Shown piece after piece: positions 35,880 to 45,051 of a stretch of DNA of 64,000 bases. Every line of letters begins with the position of its first letter. Positions within the stretch are counted from its first letter, which is position 1. The position numbers were made by a program, and so were the translations under genes. Origin of the DNA: Cryobacterium ruanii (GTDB lineage Bacteria > Actinomycetota > Actinomycetes > Actinomycetales > Microbacteriaceae); the NCBI RefSeq assembly GCF_004404055.1, contig NZ_SOHK01000015.1:62001-126000 (forward strand), in the 5' to 3' direction. Below the pieces are notes generated by a model. It was not told the origin of the DNA and did no database searches. It saw nothing but the letters and a program-made list of their open reading frames with translations.

Positions 35880-36530
35880 TTATGTAACAGCGCCGGCGGG
35901 GTGCAGGGCCCGCAGGTACAGCCTGGTAAATTTGGCCTGCTGAAAGCGCAGCACCGGCCAGGCCAGGCGGTAGTACCAGGTGCTGGCCCGCGAGAACGAT
36001 CGGATGGTCAGCCAGACCGAGTCGTCCTCCCTGTGTTCGACGATGAAGGATTCCTCGCCGCTTTCCGGGTGCCCGGCCATGGTGCCGTAGGCGAAACCGA
36101 TGCGGGCGGCCTCATCGATCACGTAGACGACACGCACCGGCGCGGTCACGTGGAACAACCAGACCTTCATTTTCAGGGTCGCCGTCATGCCGTTCGCGAT
36201 GTATGGGGTGCCATCGTCGGCGAAGGTCGCTTCGTTGACCGGATGCTGCTGGCTGGCCGCCGGGGTGCCGTCGGGTTGGAAGGTCACCGGGGTGTACTGT
36301 ACGCCGGTGCCGTTTTCGAGGTCGGTCACCGCCATGCCGCTACCGCGCTGGATTCCCCAGGTCATCAGCAGCTTGGTGGCCGCTTCGAAGCGTTCCTGGG
36401 AGCTGCCGAGCTTGACGCTCTGCTCCATCGGGCGGTACCCCTTTGGCGGGTAGCTCATCAGGTCGGGCGCGAGCGTGCCGCCGATGGCAGCATAGCTGAC
36501 GGCGGCGTCGGTGAAGGTGGCCCTGCGCAT
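35880..36530 (-). CDS. DUF1990-family protein
   Basis: This 216-aa soluble protein has the DUF1990 layout: GYRPMEQSVKLGSSQERFEAA near 30, LLMTWGIQRGSGMAV, RVVYVIDEAARIGFAYGTMAGHPESGEESF near 135, and a final FSRASTWYYRLAWPVLRFQQ. No catalytic role is established. It starts 5 nt after the lepA stop, so the two are likely co-transcribed. Confidence 0.85.
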   Translation of the reverse strand: MRRATFTDAAVSYAAIGGTLAPDLMSYPPKGYRPMEQSVKLGSSQERFEAATKLLMTWGIQRGSGMAVTDLENGTGVQYTPVTFQPDGTPAASQQHPVNEATFADDGTPYIANGMTATLKMKVWLFHVTAPVRVVYVIDEAARIGFAYGTMAGHPESGEESFIVEHREDDSVWLTIRSFSRASTWYYRLAWPVLRFQQAKFTRLYLRALHPAGAVT

Positions 36531-36535
36531 CCGCT

Positions 36536-38386
36536 TTACTTCTTGTCTTTCGTCTCGATGTCCCCCGATAGCGCGGCGATGAAAGCCTCCTGGGGAACTT
36601 CGACCCGTCCGACCATCTTCATGCGCTTCTTGCCCTCTTTCTGCTTCTCGAGCAGCTTGCGTTTACGCGAGATATCACCGCCGTAGCATTTTGCGAGCAC
36701 GTCTTTACGCATCGCCGAGATGCTCTCGCGGGCGATGATGTGGGCGCCGATCGCGGCCTGGATGGGCACCTCAAACTGCTGGCGCGGAATCAGTTTGCGC
36801 AGGCGCCCGGTCATCAGCGCGCCGTAGGCGTAGGCCTTGTCGCGGTGCACGATGGCACTGAACGCGTCGACCTGCTCGCCCTGCAGCAGAATATCGACCT
36901 TGACCAGGTCGGCTTCCTGCTCGCCGGAGGGCTCGTAATCGAGCGAGGCGTAGCCGGCGGTGCGGCCCTTGAGCATGTCGAAGAAGTCGAACACGATCTC
37001 ACCGAGCGGCATCGAGTATCGAATCTCGACCCGGTCTTCGCCGAGGTATTCCATGCCGAGCAGGGTGCCGCGGCGGCCCTGGCAGAGTTCCATGATGACG
37101 CCGACGTAGTCTTTGGGCGCGAGGATGGCCGCCTTGACCATGGGTTCGAGCACCTTGGCGATCTTGCCGGTGGGGTATTCGCTCGGGTTGGTGACCGTGA
37201 TGGTGCGCTTGTCGTCGGTGGTGACTTCGTAGGGCACGCTCGGCGCGGTCGTGATCAGGTCGATGTTGAATTCACGCTCGAGGCGTTCGGTGATGATCTC
37301 GAGGTGCAGCAGGCCGAGAAAGCCGCAGCGAAAACCAAAACCGAGAGCGACGGATGTCTCCGGCTCGTACCCGAGACTCGCGTCGGAGAGTTTCAGCTTG
37401 TCGAGGGCCTCACGGAGCGCCGGGTAGTCGCTGCCGTCGATCGGGTACAGCCCGGAGAACACCATCGGCTGCGGTTCGTCATAGCCGGGCAACGCCTCGG
37501 TCGCCGGGCGCACCGCGGTCGTGATGGTGTCGCCGACCTTGGACTGGCGCACGTCCTTCACACCGGTGATCAGGTAGCCGACCTCGCCGACCTTCAAGCC
37601 CTTGCTCTCCACCGGTTCCGGCGAGATAACGCCGATCTCGAGGATCTCGTGGGTCGCTCTGGTCGACATCATCTGGATTTTTTCGTGGGCCTTGAGGTGG
37701 CCGTCGATCATGCGCACGTAGGTGACGACGCCGCGGTAGCTGTCGTAAACCGAGTCGAAGATCATGGCGCGCGCGGCGGCATCCGGGTTGCCTTTCGGCG
37801 CCGGAATCATGGTCGTGGCGAGGTCGAGCAGTTCCTCGACACCGGCGCCGGTCTTGCCTGAGACGCGCAGCACGTCTTCGGGGCGTCCACCGATGAGGCT
37901 CGCGAGTTCGCGGGCATACTTTTCGGGGTCGGCGGCCGGCAGGTCGATCTTATTGAGCACCGGAATGATCGTGAGGTCGTTCTCAAGGGCGAGGTAGAGA
38001 TTGGCGAGGGTCTGGGCTTCGATGCCCTGGGCCGCGTCAACGAGCAGGATGGCGCCCTCGCAGGCGGCGAGGCTGCGGGAGACCTCGTAGGTGAAGTCGA
38101 CGTGCCCGGGAGTATCGATCATGTTCAACGCGTAGGTGACGCCGTCCAGCTCCCACGGCATGCGCACGGCCTGGCTCTTGATGGTGATTCCACGTTCTCG
38201 CTCGATATCCATGCGGTCCAGATACTGGGCCCGCATGGAACGCTCGTCGACGACGCCGGTGATCTGCAGCATCCGGTCGGCGAGGGTCGACTTGCCATGG
38301 TCGATGTGGGCGATGATGCAGAAGTTGCGGATGAACTCGGGGGCCGTGGCGGCCGGTTCCAGCGCGTGAAGGGCTCTCGGTGACAT
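36536..38386 (-). CDS. lepA: elongation factor 4 (LepA)
   Basis: This 616-aa translational GTPase acts on stalled or assembling ribosomes. G1 is [13 protein letters not shown], the switch region is [12 protein letters not shown]3 is DTPGHVDF and G4 is NKIDLP. The LepA-specific C-terminal domain shows [25 protein letters not shown] near 575. The length is typical. It heads lepA-DUF1990-hemW. Confidence 0.97.
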   Translation of the reverse strand: MSPRALHALEPAATAPEFIRNFCIIAHIDHGKSTLADRMLQITGVVDERSMRAQYLDRMDIERERGITIKSQAVRMPWELDGVTYALNMIDTPGHVDFTYEVSRSLAACEGAILLVDAAQGIEAQTLANLYLALENDLTIIPVLNKIDLPAADPEKYARELASLIGGRPEDVLRVSGKTGAGVEELLDLATTMIPAPKGNPDAAARAMIFDSVYDSYRGVVTYVRMIDGHLKAHEKIQMMSTRATHEILEIGVISPEPVESKGLKVGEVGYLITGVKDVRQSKVGDTITTAVRPATEALPGYDEPQPMVFSGLYPIDGSDYPALREALDKLKLSDASLGYEPETSVALGFGFRCGFLGLLHLEIITERLEREFNIDLITTAPSVPYEVTTDDKRTITVTNPSEYPTGKIAKVLEPMVKAAILAPKDYVGVIMELCQGRRGTLLGMEYLGEDRVEIRYSMPLGEIVFDFFDMLKGRTAGYASLDYEPSGEQEADLVKVDILLQGEQVDAFSAIVHRDKAYAYGALMTGRLRKLIPRQQFEVPIQAAIGAHIIARESISAMRKDVLAKCYGGDISRKRKLLEKQKEGKKRMKMVGRVEVPQEAFIAALSGDIETKDKK

Positions 38387-38475
38387 AGTTCCACTATTCT
38401 TCCATGCTCAGTGCGGGTTGATGGTCTCGCGGTTCGACCCCGGTCGATGGTCAGCCCGTTCCGAACGTAGCTGGC

Positions 38476-38481
38476 TAGGCT
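38476..38481 (+). promoter_or_regulatory. -10 box TAGGCT, leaderless promoter
   Basis: TAGGCT ends 7 nt before the ATG of the alpha/beta hydrolase at 38489. Confidence 0.5.
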
Positions 38482-38488
38482 CGCGGGC

Positions 38489-39217
38489 ATGGAGACTCCC
38501 GAGGCACGTGTGCCCGTTCTGCTCGTGCACGGCATTCGGGCGTCGGCCACGATGTGGCGACATCAGGAGCGGACGTTGCGCGCCGCCGGGTACCCAGTGC
38601 TCGCGATCGATCTGCCAGGCCACGGCAAGCGGATGGGCGAGCCGTTCACGGTGCCGGCCGCCCTCGCCGCCATCGACGACGGGGTGGCGGACCTCGGCGG
38701 CCGGGTGCTGCTCGTTGGCCTCTCACTCGGCGGCTATTACGCCGTCGCCTACGCCGCCGAGCATCCCGGTCGGGTGGCCGGGCTGGTCGCCGCCGGTTGT
38801 AGCGCCGTACCCCAGGGCGTGCTGCTCGAGGGATATCGCTTGCTGGCCCGGGCAATTCACCGACTGCCCGATCGAGGCTTGTGGTTGCATGAGAACATGG
38901 CGCGTCTCCTGTTGCCCGCGGCCGGAGCCCGCGATGTGCTCGCGGGCGGCGCCGCGCTCGACGTGATGGATTCCGGGCTGCAGGCGACTTCGACGCTGAC
39001 GCCCCTGACCAGCATCGCCGCCTATCCAGGCCCGGTCTGGCTCGTCAACGGTGCGCTCGACCATTTTCGCCTGAACGAACGGCGCTTTCTGGCCGCGTGC
39101 CGCAACGGCCAGGTCGTCGTGGTGCCCCGGGCAACGCACCTATCAAGCCTGGCCCGACCCGAGCGTTTCACGGCGATCCTGCTCGACGTGGCCGACCGGG
39201 TGTCGCACGCCGGGTGA
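38489..39217 (+). CDS. alpha/beta-fold hydrolase
   Basis: This 242-aa cytosolic hydrolase has the oxyanion segment VLLVHGIRASATMWRHQ, IDLPGHGKR, the nucleophile elbow VGLSLGGYYAVAYA, and a late His in RATHLSSLARPERF. The acidic residue is likely in NGALDHFRLNE. The substrate is unknown. It starts leaderless and is divergent from lepA. Confidence 0.88.
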   Translation: METPEARVPVLLVHGIRASATMWRHQERTLRAAGYPVLAIDLPGHGKRMGEPFTVPAALAAIDDGVADLGGRVLLVGLSLGGYYAVAYAAEHPGRVAGLVAAGCSAVPQGVLLEGYRLLARAIHRLPDRGLWLHENMARLLLPAAGARDVLAGGAALDVMDSGLQATSTLTPLTSIAAYPGPVWLVNGALDHFRLNERRFLAACRNGQVVVVPRATHLSSLARPERFTAILLDVADRVSHAG

Positions 39218-39481
39218 GGTCGCGGCATCCGCGTGGACACGCCCGATTTGCGCCCCAATGCACCCGATTTGGCTGGCGAATGAGCTCGGCGGAGTCCGGA
39301 AGCGGCGTGGCCGCGGGCATCCACTCACGGGGCGGTGCCGGTTTTGGGGTGGAGCGAATTGCTGGTAGCGTTAGTGGTTGGCTTGCGTGTTGGGGCCCAC
39401 CCCGCACGATTTTCGCCGCAGAAGCGCCCTCTACCCGCTGAGCGGCTGTCCGTACTAGAACCTAACGAAAGCGTAAAAAAC

Positions 39482-39745
39482 GTGGCAAATATCAAGTCGC
39501 AGATCAAGCGAATTGGCACCAACAAGAAGGCCCAGGAGCGCAACAAGGCCGTCAAGAGCGAGTTCAAGTCCGCGATCCGCGCGACTCGTACCGCAATTGC
39601 CGCTGGCGACAAGGATAAGGCCGTCGTCGGTCTCGCCTTTGCTTCCAAGAAGCTCGACAAGGCCGTCAGCAAGGGTGTCATCCACCAGAACCAGGCTGCG
39701 AACAAGAAGTCGGCCATCGCGAAGGCCGTTTCCGCCCTCGTCTGA
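39482..39745 (+). CDS. rpsT: 30S ribosomal protein S20
   Basis: This 87-aa protein binds 16S rRNA early in assembly. The Lys/Arg-rich helices read [20 protein letters not shown] and [14 protein letters not shown], ending [23 protein letters not shown] start is used, as in many actinobacteria. The ribosome site is weak. The 264-nt upstream gap holds no other gene. A strong terminator follows. Confidence 0.96.
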   Translation: MANIKSQIKRIGTNKKAQERNKAVKSEFKSAIRATRTAIAAGDKDKAVVGLAFASKKLDKAVSKGVIHQNQAANKKSAIAKAVSALV

Positions 39746-39819
39746 TCCGTACTGGCTCTACCCGTGCACTGAGTGACCGTTTCGTTTCGTGAAAGCGGAT
39801 GCTGCACCTCAGGCACAAA

Positions 39820-39848
39820 AAAACCCCCGCCTGTCCGGCGGGGGTTTT
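39820..39848 (+). terminator. intrinsic terminator of rpsT
   Basis: AAAACCCCCGCC and GGCGGGGGTTTT form a 12-bp stem with a 5-nt loop. The A and T runs suit termination in either direction. Confidence 0.9.
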
Positions 39849-39911
39849 CTGGTTCCTGCCCTGCGGCGGCAGAGAAGTTGGCGGGGAGGGTGGCGGGGTC
39901 GGGCACCCCAC

Positions 39912-39917
39912 TAGACT
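39912..39917 (+). promoter_or_regulatory. -10 box TAGACT, leaderless promoter
   Basis: TAGACT ends 6 nt before the GTG at 39924. Confidence 0.5.
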
Positions 39918-39923
39918 GACGCG

Positions 39924-40583
39924 GTGAAGAGCACCCCGCCGGTTAGTTCTGTTCCCGACACCACCGCCCCGAATGGCCGCGTGCACGCCCGTTTTCTCGC
40001 CGCGGTGCTCAGCGCTGGGGCACTTGCCGTCGCTGGGTGGCTTGCACTCAACGCGAGCGACGGAGTGTCGGTCACTCCGCAAGACCAACGACTGGTGGGG
40101 CTGGTCGCGCTCGGGCTGTTTTTCATTGGAATTACGTTCTACCTCGCGGCGTCGGCGGCAACGGGACCCCGCGGCCCCGAAAACTACCGCTCCGCCCATC
40201 CCGGTGCCGGCCGTTCCGAGGGCGACCGGTCTGCACGCGTGATCCGCCGCATCCGTTCGCTGTCGGCTCTCGGGGCAGTGTGCGCGATCGCTGCCCTGCT
40301 CGCCGTCGCCGCGCTCGGGGCTCTGCGCATTCTGGTTCCGCCGGCAGAACGGGCGGTATCGGTGCAATTCTCCGAGATCACCGGCCGGGTGCAGCTCGAA
40401 TTCTGCCCGAGCCTGCCGTCATCGTTCGACGCTCAGGTCAAGCCGGCCGACCTGGCCGGTTCGTCGACCCTGCTGCCGGTGTGGGTGGCAAGCCGGGACT
40501 GCGGCAACCCGAGCTTTCAGAATGGAGTGTGGCTCTACCTGAACCGTTCCACCATCACGGTCGCGGACGCCGGCGATCGCTGA
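39924..40583 (+). CDS. membrane protein of unknown function
   Basis: This 219-aa protein has three hydrophobic helices, near residues 22-45, 55-75 and 108-135. A C-terminal extracytoplasmic part of about 80 residues follows, with a possible disulfide pair (FCPSLP and RDCGNPSF). No domain is recognised. GTG is taken as the start because TAGACT lies 6 nt upstream. It converges on holA with a 16-nt gap. Confidence 0.75.
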   Translation: MKSTPPVSSVPDTTAPNGRVHARFLAAVLSAGALAVAGWLALNASDGVSVTPQDQRLVGLVALGLFFIGITFYLAASAATGPRGPENYRSAHPGAGRSEGDRSARVIRRIRSLSALGAVCAIAALLAVAALGALRILVPPAERAVSVQFSEITGRVQLEFCPSLPSSFDAQVKPADLAGSSTLLPVWVASRDCGNPSFQNGVWLYLNRSTITVADAGDR

Positions 40584-40599
40584 CGCACCGGCAACGGGG

Positions 40600-41655
40600 C
40601 TACTGCTCGCCCCGCCGGGCGATGACGCCGATCAGTCGTTCGAGCGCGAAGACCGGGTCGCGGCCGGCACCCTTCACGGCGGCATCCGTTTCGGCGAGCA
40701 CGACGATGCAGCGGGCAAGGCCCGCGTCGCTCCAGCCACGCAAGTCTTTCTGGGCACGTTCCACCTGCCACGGCGCCAGCCCGAACTGGGCGCCGAGCTG
40801 CGCGGAACCGCCGCGGGCACCGAACACCTTAGCCATGGTGCGAATCTTCATTGCGAACGCCGCGACGATCGGTACCGGGTCGGCCCCTGAGGTGAGGGCG
40901 TGTCGCAGGGTGATGAGCGCCTCGCCGTTGCGGCCGGCGATGGCCCAGTCGGCGACCTTGAACGCGTTGGTTTCCACCCGGCCGCCGTAGTAGCGGTCGA
41001 CGGTGGTCTCGGTGACCTCGCTCGTCGCATCCGCGATGAGCTGCTGGCAGGCCGCAGAGAGTTCGGCCAGGTCGTCGGAGAACGCAGCGACAAGCTGGCG
41101 CAGGGCGCTGACTGTGACCCGTTTGCCGGCCGCCTTGAACTCGTTCGACGCGAATTCGTACTTCTCGGTGTCTTTCTTGAGTTCGAAGCAGACGATTTCG
41201 ATGGCGCCGCCGAGACCACTCCGGATCGTGTCGAGCAACTTCTTGCCGCGCACTCCCCCACCATGCCGCAGCACGACGTAGGTGTCGTCGGCCGGGTTCT
41301 CGAGGTAGTCCAGCGCCTCCGCCAGAAAGGTATCGCTGCATTTCTCGACGTTGGTGACCCGAATCAGGCGCGGCTCACCGAACAGCGACGGGCTCGCGAG
41401 GGTGAGCAGCTCGCCGGGGGCATAGCTATCCGCCTGCACGTCGCTGATCTCAAGGCTCGGGTCTTCGAGTTTGAGAAAGTCCCGCAGCTGACGGATGGCC
41501 CGTTCGGCAAGGAACGTTTCGGTTCCCGAGACGAGCACGATCGGCGCCGGGCGCACCTGATGCCAGCCGAGCTGCGGAATGACGGTGCCCCTGGCCGTTC
41601 GGGCGGGTACAGCCTTACCGGCCCGGGAACCGGTGGTGGCGGGACGTGCGAACAA
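40600..41655 (-). CDS. holA: DNA polymerase III subunit delta
   Basis: This protein of about 351 aa is the clamp-loader delta subunit that opens the beta sliding clamp. Family segments are PIVLVSGTETFLAERAIRQLRDFL near the N-terminus, VRGKKLLDTIR, and ITLRHALTSGADPVPIVAAFAMKIRTMAKV near the C-terminus. A TTG at 41655 with GAGGAG 6 nt upstream is preferred. Another TTG at 41688 would add 11 residues but falls within the promoter-like TAGGCT/TAGATT stretch. It is the last gene after comEA-comEC. Confidence 0.9.
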   Translation of the reverse strand: MFARPATTGSRAGKAVPARTARGTVIPQLGWHQVRPAPIVLVSGTETFLAERAIRQLRDFLKLEDPSLEISDVQADSYAPGELLTLASPSLFGEPRLIRVTNVEKCSDTFLAEALDYLENPADDTYVVLRHGGGVRGKKLLDTIRSGLGGAIEIVCFELKKDTEKYEFASNEFKAAGKRVTVSALRQLVAAFSDDLAELSAACQQLIADATSEVTETTVDRYYGGRVETNAFKVADWAIAGRNGEALITLRHALTSGADPVPIVAAFAMKIRTMAKVFGARGGSAQLGAQFGLAPWQVERAQKDLRGWSDAGLARCIVVLAETDAAVKGAGRDPVFALERLIGVIARRGEQ

Positions 41656-41739
41656 AGCGCTCTCCTCGGTTTTAGTGCGGGGGGTCAATCTAGCCTATCC
41701 CGCACGACCGACGCTCCCGTCGGCATCCGGTGCCACCGT

Positions 41740-44235
41740 CTACGGCGGAGTCGGCGGAGTCGGCGGTTGAGTCGGCGGTTGAGTCGGCTGCGGGGGCGGG
41801 CCGCGTTCGGCGACCTTCTCGGTCCACAGCACGAGCGTGCCATCGGCCCCGGGCGCGACGACGGCCAGTCCCTCCCGGTCGGTGCGCACCGCCAGCGTGC
41901 CCACCGCTACGAGAGTATGAAGCAGCTTTTCGGTGGGATGCCCGTAGGTGTTCGCGGCGCCGGCCGAAATGAGCCCGACCCGCGCCCGCAGCTCTGCGTA
42001 GAGTTCCGGGCTCTGGTCGGCCGAGCCGTGGTGGGCGACTTTCACGACGTCGACGCGGCCCGGCGGCGATGACCGCAGCAGGGCAGATTGCGATTCCTCA
42101 CCGAGATCGCCGAGAAAGATCGAACGGATGCCTCGCCCGTCGAACAGGATGGTGATGCTTCCCGGGTTGCCCACCTGCATCGTCGTTGCACCGCGAACGG
42201 GCCAGAGAATGTTCCAGCGTAGGCGGCCGAGCGTGCCGACATCACCGCTCGAGGCCTGGCGCACCGTGGCTCCGCCGGCCAGGAGGCGTTCGTGGAGGCG
42301 TTCGTCCTGGGCATTCTCTGGCGCCCCGACCAGCGCCGTGTCGACCTTGCCGAGGACGGCATCGACCCCGCCGATGTGGTCGAGGTCGTAGTGGGTGAGC
42401 ACGAGCAGGTCGATGTGGGAGATGCCGAGGGTGGCGAGGCAGGCGGCGAGCAGTTGTGGGTCTGGACCCACGTCGACGAGAGCGTACTGGTCGCCGTCGC
42501 GCACGACGACGGCATCACCCTGCCCGATGTCACACGCTGCGATCTGCCAATCGGGTGGAAACGAGACGACCCGACCGATTCCGGTGCCGATGAGCGCGCC
42601 GGCGTAACCACCCAGACCGACCAGCAGCACGGCGAGTACCGCGGCGGGCCATCGGGCCGGCCGTGCTGCCGGACCGCGCAGCACGACGACCAGCGTGAGC
42701 AGGGTGACGAGCGAGAGCAGCAGCATTCCCGGCGCACCACCCGGCCAGGGCAATCGGGTACCGGGCAGCTGCGACACCCCGTGGGCGACGGCGGCGATCC
42801 AGGCGGAGGGCAGCCAGGCCAGAGCTAGCAGACCCGCCGCCACGCCCGGGAGCAGCGGCAGCGCCAGGCAGGCGAACAGCCCGACCACCGTCGCAATCGG
42901 GGCCGCAGGCCCGGCCAGGATGTTGGCCGGCACCCCATACAGCGGCAGGCTCGGGCTTAGGAGGATCAGTACCGGCTGGCAGGCCAGCTGCGCGGCCAGC
43001 GGGATGGCGATGATGGCGGCGAGTGCCATCGGCATCCACTGGGCGAGCACGCGGGCGAGCGGACCGGCGAGCACAAGGAGCCCGGCCGTTGCGAGGACCG
43101 ACAGGGCAAAGCCATAGTTGCGGGCCAGCCAGGGATCAATCACCAGCAAGCCGATCACGACGAAGAGCAAGGTGGGCACTCCACGACCGGGGCGGCCGGC
43201 GCCGATCGACACCAGGGTGAGGGTGGCCATGACCGCCGAGCGCAGCACGCTCGGTTCCGGCGTCACCAGAAGGGTGAAGCCGAGCAGCGCCAGGATCGAC
43301 AGCCCGATGCGCCAGGAGCGCCGCAGCCGGAGATAGCCACCGAGCAGCATGATCGACGCGATCACGATGGCGCAGTTGGCTCCGGACACCGCGGTCAGGT
43401 GACTGAGAGAGCTAGTTTTCATGGCGGCATCGAGGGCGGGGCTCACCGCGCTCGTGTCGCCGATGGCCAGGCCGGGCAGCAGGTCTCCCCCGTCACCGAC
43501 GAGATCGGTTGCGGCTGTCTTGAATCGCGCCCGCAGTTCGTTCGCCCACTGCAGCCACCACGGGGGCGGAGCCACACTGTGAGCGGTGTCGGTGGCGAAG
43601 AGCAGCGCGACCGCCGCATCACCCGGTGCGGTCAGGCGCATGGTGCCGCGCATCTGAATACTCGATCCGATCTCGGGTTCGCTGCCGCCCGTCGCCGCTT
43701 CGGCGAACACGACGACCGTGCTCGCGACGGGTGCCGTCTCACCGCGGCTGTCAAGCTGGGTTAGGGTAGCCCGATAGCGCACGCGTCCCGAGGTGCCGCT
43801 GCCGATGAATGCCTTCGCGGCGACCGGAACCGTCCACACGGTAACGGTGGCTGTAATCGTTGCGTGCGACCCGGCGGCGGCCCTCACCTCGGCCGGCAAG
43901 CGTACCGGAGTCCAGACAGCGACGGCGGTGGCAGCGAGTGCCGCGCCAGCACAGCAGAGCACGAGGCTGCCGCCCAGGGCCGGCCAGAAACCGAGAACGT
44001 TGACCAAACCCCGTGCGGAACCAAGCGACGTGCTCCGCATCGTGCCCCGAGCTGCGGGACTCTCTCGCGCGCCGCGCCACGACATCCGACTCACAACGAG
44101 CACGACGATGCACCCGCCGGCCAGCAGCCAGAGCGTCACGGCAACGACCCCGGCGCTCGTGGGCGCTGCGATCAGCAGGCCGGCCGTCAGCCACACGGCC
44201 AGTGCGGGAAGCGCCAGCCGCAGGTCGAGGCTCAT
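41740..44235 (-). CDS. comEC: ComEC/Rec2-family DNA uptake channel protein
   Basis: This 831-aa membrane protein has the Competence domain (LPGLAIGDTSAVSPALDAAMKTSSLSHLTAVSGANC near 250), many helices, and a C-terminal metallo-beta-lactamase domain with LTHYDLDHIGGVDAVLG. It is expected to carry one DNA strand across the membrane. The last 18 residues are a Pro/Thr/Gln tail built from short DNA repeats. Its start overlaps the comEA stop (ATGA). Confidence 0.92.
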   Translation of the reverse strand: MSLDLRLALPALAVWLTAGLLIAAPTSAGVVAVTLWLLAGGCIVVLVVSRMSWRGARESPAARGTMRSTSLGSARGLVNVLGFWPALGGSLVLCCAGAALAATAVAVWTPVRLPAEVRAAAGSHATITATVTVWTVPVAAKAFIGSGTSGRVRYRATLTQLDSRGETAPVASTVVVFAEAATGGSEPEIGSSIQMRGTMRLTAPGDAAVALLFATDTAHSVAPPPWWLQWANELRARFKTAATDLVGDGGDLLPGLAIGDTSAVSPALDAAMKTSSLSHLTAVSGANCAIVIASIMLLGGYLRLRRSWRIGLSILALLGFTLLVTPEPSVLRSAVMATLTLVSIGAGRPGRGVPTLLFVVIGLLVIDPWLARNYGFALSVLATAGLLVLAGPLARVLAQWMPMALAAIIAIPLAAQLACQPVLILLSPSLPLYGVPANILAGPAAPIATVVGLFACLALPLLPGVAAGLLALAWLPSAWIAAVAHGVSQLPGTRLPWPGGAPGMLLLSLVTLLTLVVVLRGPAARPARWPAAVLAVLLVGLGGYAGALIGTGIGRVVSFPPDWQIAACDIGQGDAVVVRDGDQYALVDVGPDPQLLAACLATLGISHIDLLVLTHYDLDHIGGVDAVLGKVDTALVGAPENAQDERLHERLLAGGATVRQASSGDVGTLGRLRWNILWPVRGATTMQVGNPGSITILFDGRGIRSIFLGDLGEESQSALLRSSPPGRVDVVKVAHHGSADQSPELYAELRARVGLISAGAANTYGHPTEKLLHTLVAVGTLAVRTDREGLAVVAPGADGTLVLWTEKVAERGPPPQPTQPPTQPPTPPTPP
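41743..41796. repeat. microrepeats coding for the comEC C-terminal tail
   Basis: Read on the minus strand, two copies of a 12-bp unit (ACTCAACCGCCG) are followed by two 9-bp units (ACTCCGCCG) immediately before the stop codon. They encode repeating PTQP and PTP steps and are prone to slippage. Confidence 0.7.
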
Positions 44236-44915
44236 ACCGTGATGAGGTCTTTGAGCGCCTCGAAGGTCTTGTCTCCGATCCCCGTGACGTCCTGCAACCC
44301 GTCGACGCTGGCAAACCGGCCGTTCGTCGTGCGGAAGTCGATGATGCGCTGCGCCATCGTCGGGCCGACGCGGGGCAGGGAGTCAAGATCAGCCACGGTA
44401 GCCGTGTTCAGATTCACCTTAGCGGTCGGGGCATTCGCTCCCCCGGGGTCGGCGGCCGCTGGGGGTTCTGGCGGCACCTCGCCGAAGCGGGGAACATAGA
44501 ACTGTTCACCGTCAAGGAGAATTCGCGCCAGGTTCACGCCGGCGGGATCGGCCTCCGCGGCTAAACCGCCGGCGGCGGCAATCGCATCCATGACCCGGGC
44601 ACCGTCACGCAGCTCGAACAGGCCCGGCCGCTCGACGGCCCCGAGAACGTGCACGAAGATGATGACAGCAACGCCACCCGGCGCTGCGCTCGCGTCAACC
44701 GACTCGAAGGTCGAGCTGTCCGAGGGGATCGACACCGATCCGGATCCGATCGTGCGCTGCCCCGCCTGCTGACCGATGGCCGATACGATGACGGCCACGA
44801 CGAGGGCGAGCAGCAGCAACACGACGGCCGCACCGACGCCGATCCGCAGCCGGGGGCGACCCCGGGCAGCGGGAGCGAGGCGCTCCACATCGAGGGGGTA
44901 ACGTTCGGGCTGCAT
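44232..44915 (-). CDS. comEA: ComEA-type helix-hairpin-helix DNA-binding protein
   Basis: This 227-aa protein has one membrane helix near residues 25-47, a SLBB-type domain (VIIFVHVLGAVERPGLFELRDGARVMDAIAAAGG), and a C-terminal helix-hairpin-helix (VNLNTATVADLDSLPRVGPTMAQRIIDFR). ComEA binds incoming DNA outside the membrane and hands it to ComEC. The ATG is 6 nt after a TAGCCT box, so the transcript is probably leaderless and independent of leuS. Confidence 0.93.
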   Translation of the reverse strand: MQPERYPLDVERLAPAARGRPRLRIGVGAAVVLLLLALVVAVIVSAIGQQAGQRTIGSGSVSIPSDSSTFESVDASAAPGGVAVIIFVHVLGAVERPGLFELRDGARVMDAIAAAGGLAAEADPAGVNLARILLDGEQFYVPRFGEVPPEPPAAADPGGANAPTAKVNLNTATVADLDSLPRVGPTMAQRIIDFRTTNGRFASVDGLQDVTGIGDKTFEALKDLITV

Positions 44916-44921
44916 GCTCGC

Positions 44922-44927
44922 AGGCTA
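44922..44927 (-). promoter_or_regulatory. -10 box TAGCCT, leaderless promoter of comEA-comEC
   Basis: TAGCCT on the minus strand ends 6 nt before the comEA ATG. Confidence 0.5.
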
Positions 44928-45002
44928 GGCCGCGCGGGGCCTCCGCTGGCCCGCATGCCATTTATCAGTGCACAGCCCGGATGATCGCAGCCCTGTGGAG
45001 GA

Positions 45003-45035
45003 GGTCCCGGCCCATCACGAAGATCGACCGGGACC
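45003..45035 (-). terminator. possible hairpin after leuS
   Basis: GGTCCCGG and CCGGGACC pair over 8 bp with a 17-nt loop just past the leuS stop. No T-run follows. Confidence 0.35.
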
Positions 45036-45051
45036 GCTTACGCGGGGAGCG

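Noticed and set aside
39239..39286. Repeated CCCGATTTG words upstream of rpsT
   Set aside because: Only two imperfect copies, with no dyad or clear promoter relation, so likely chance.
39335..39481. N-terminal extension of rpsT to an upstream ATG
   Set aside because: S20 proteins begin at MANIKSQ; the extension is unlike any ribosomal protein and covers the promoter region.
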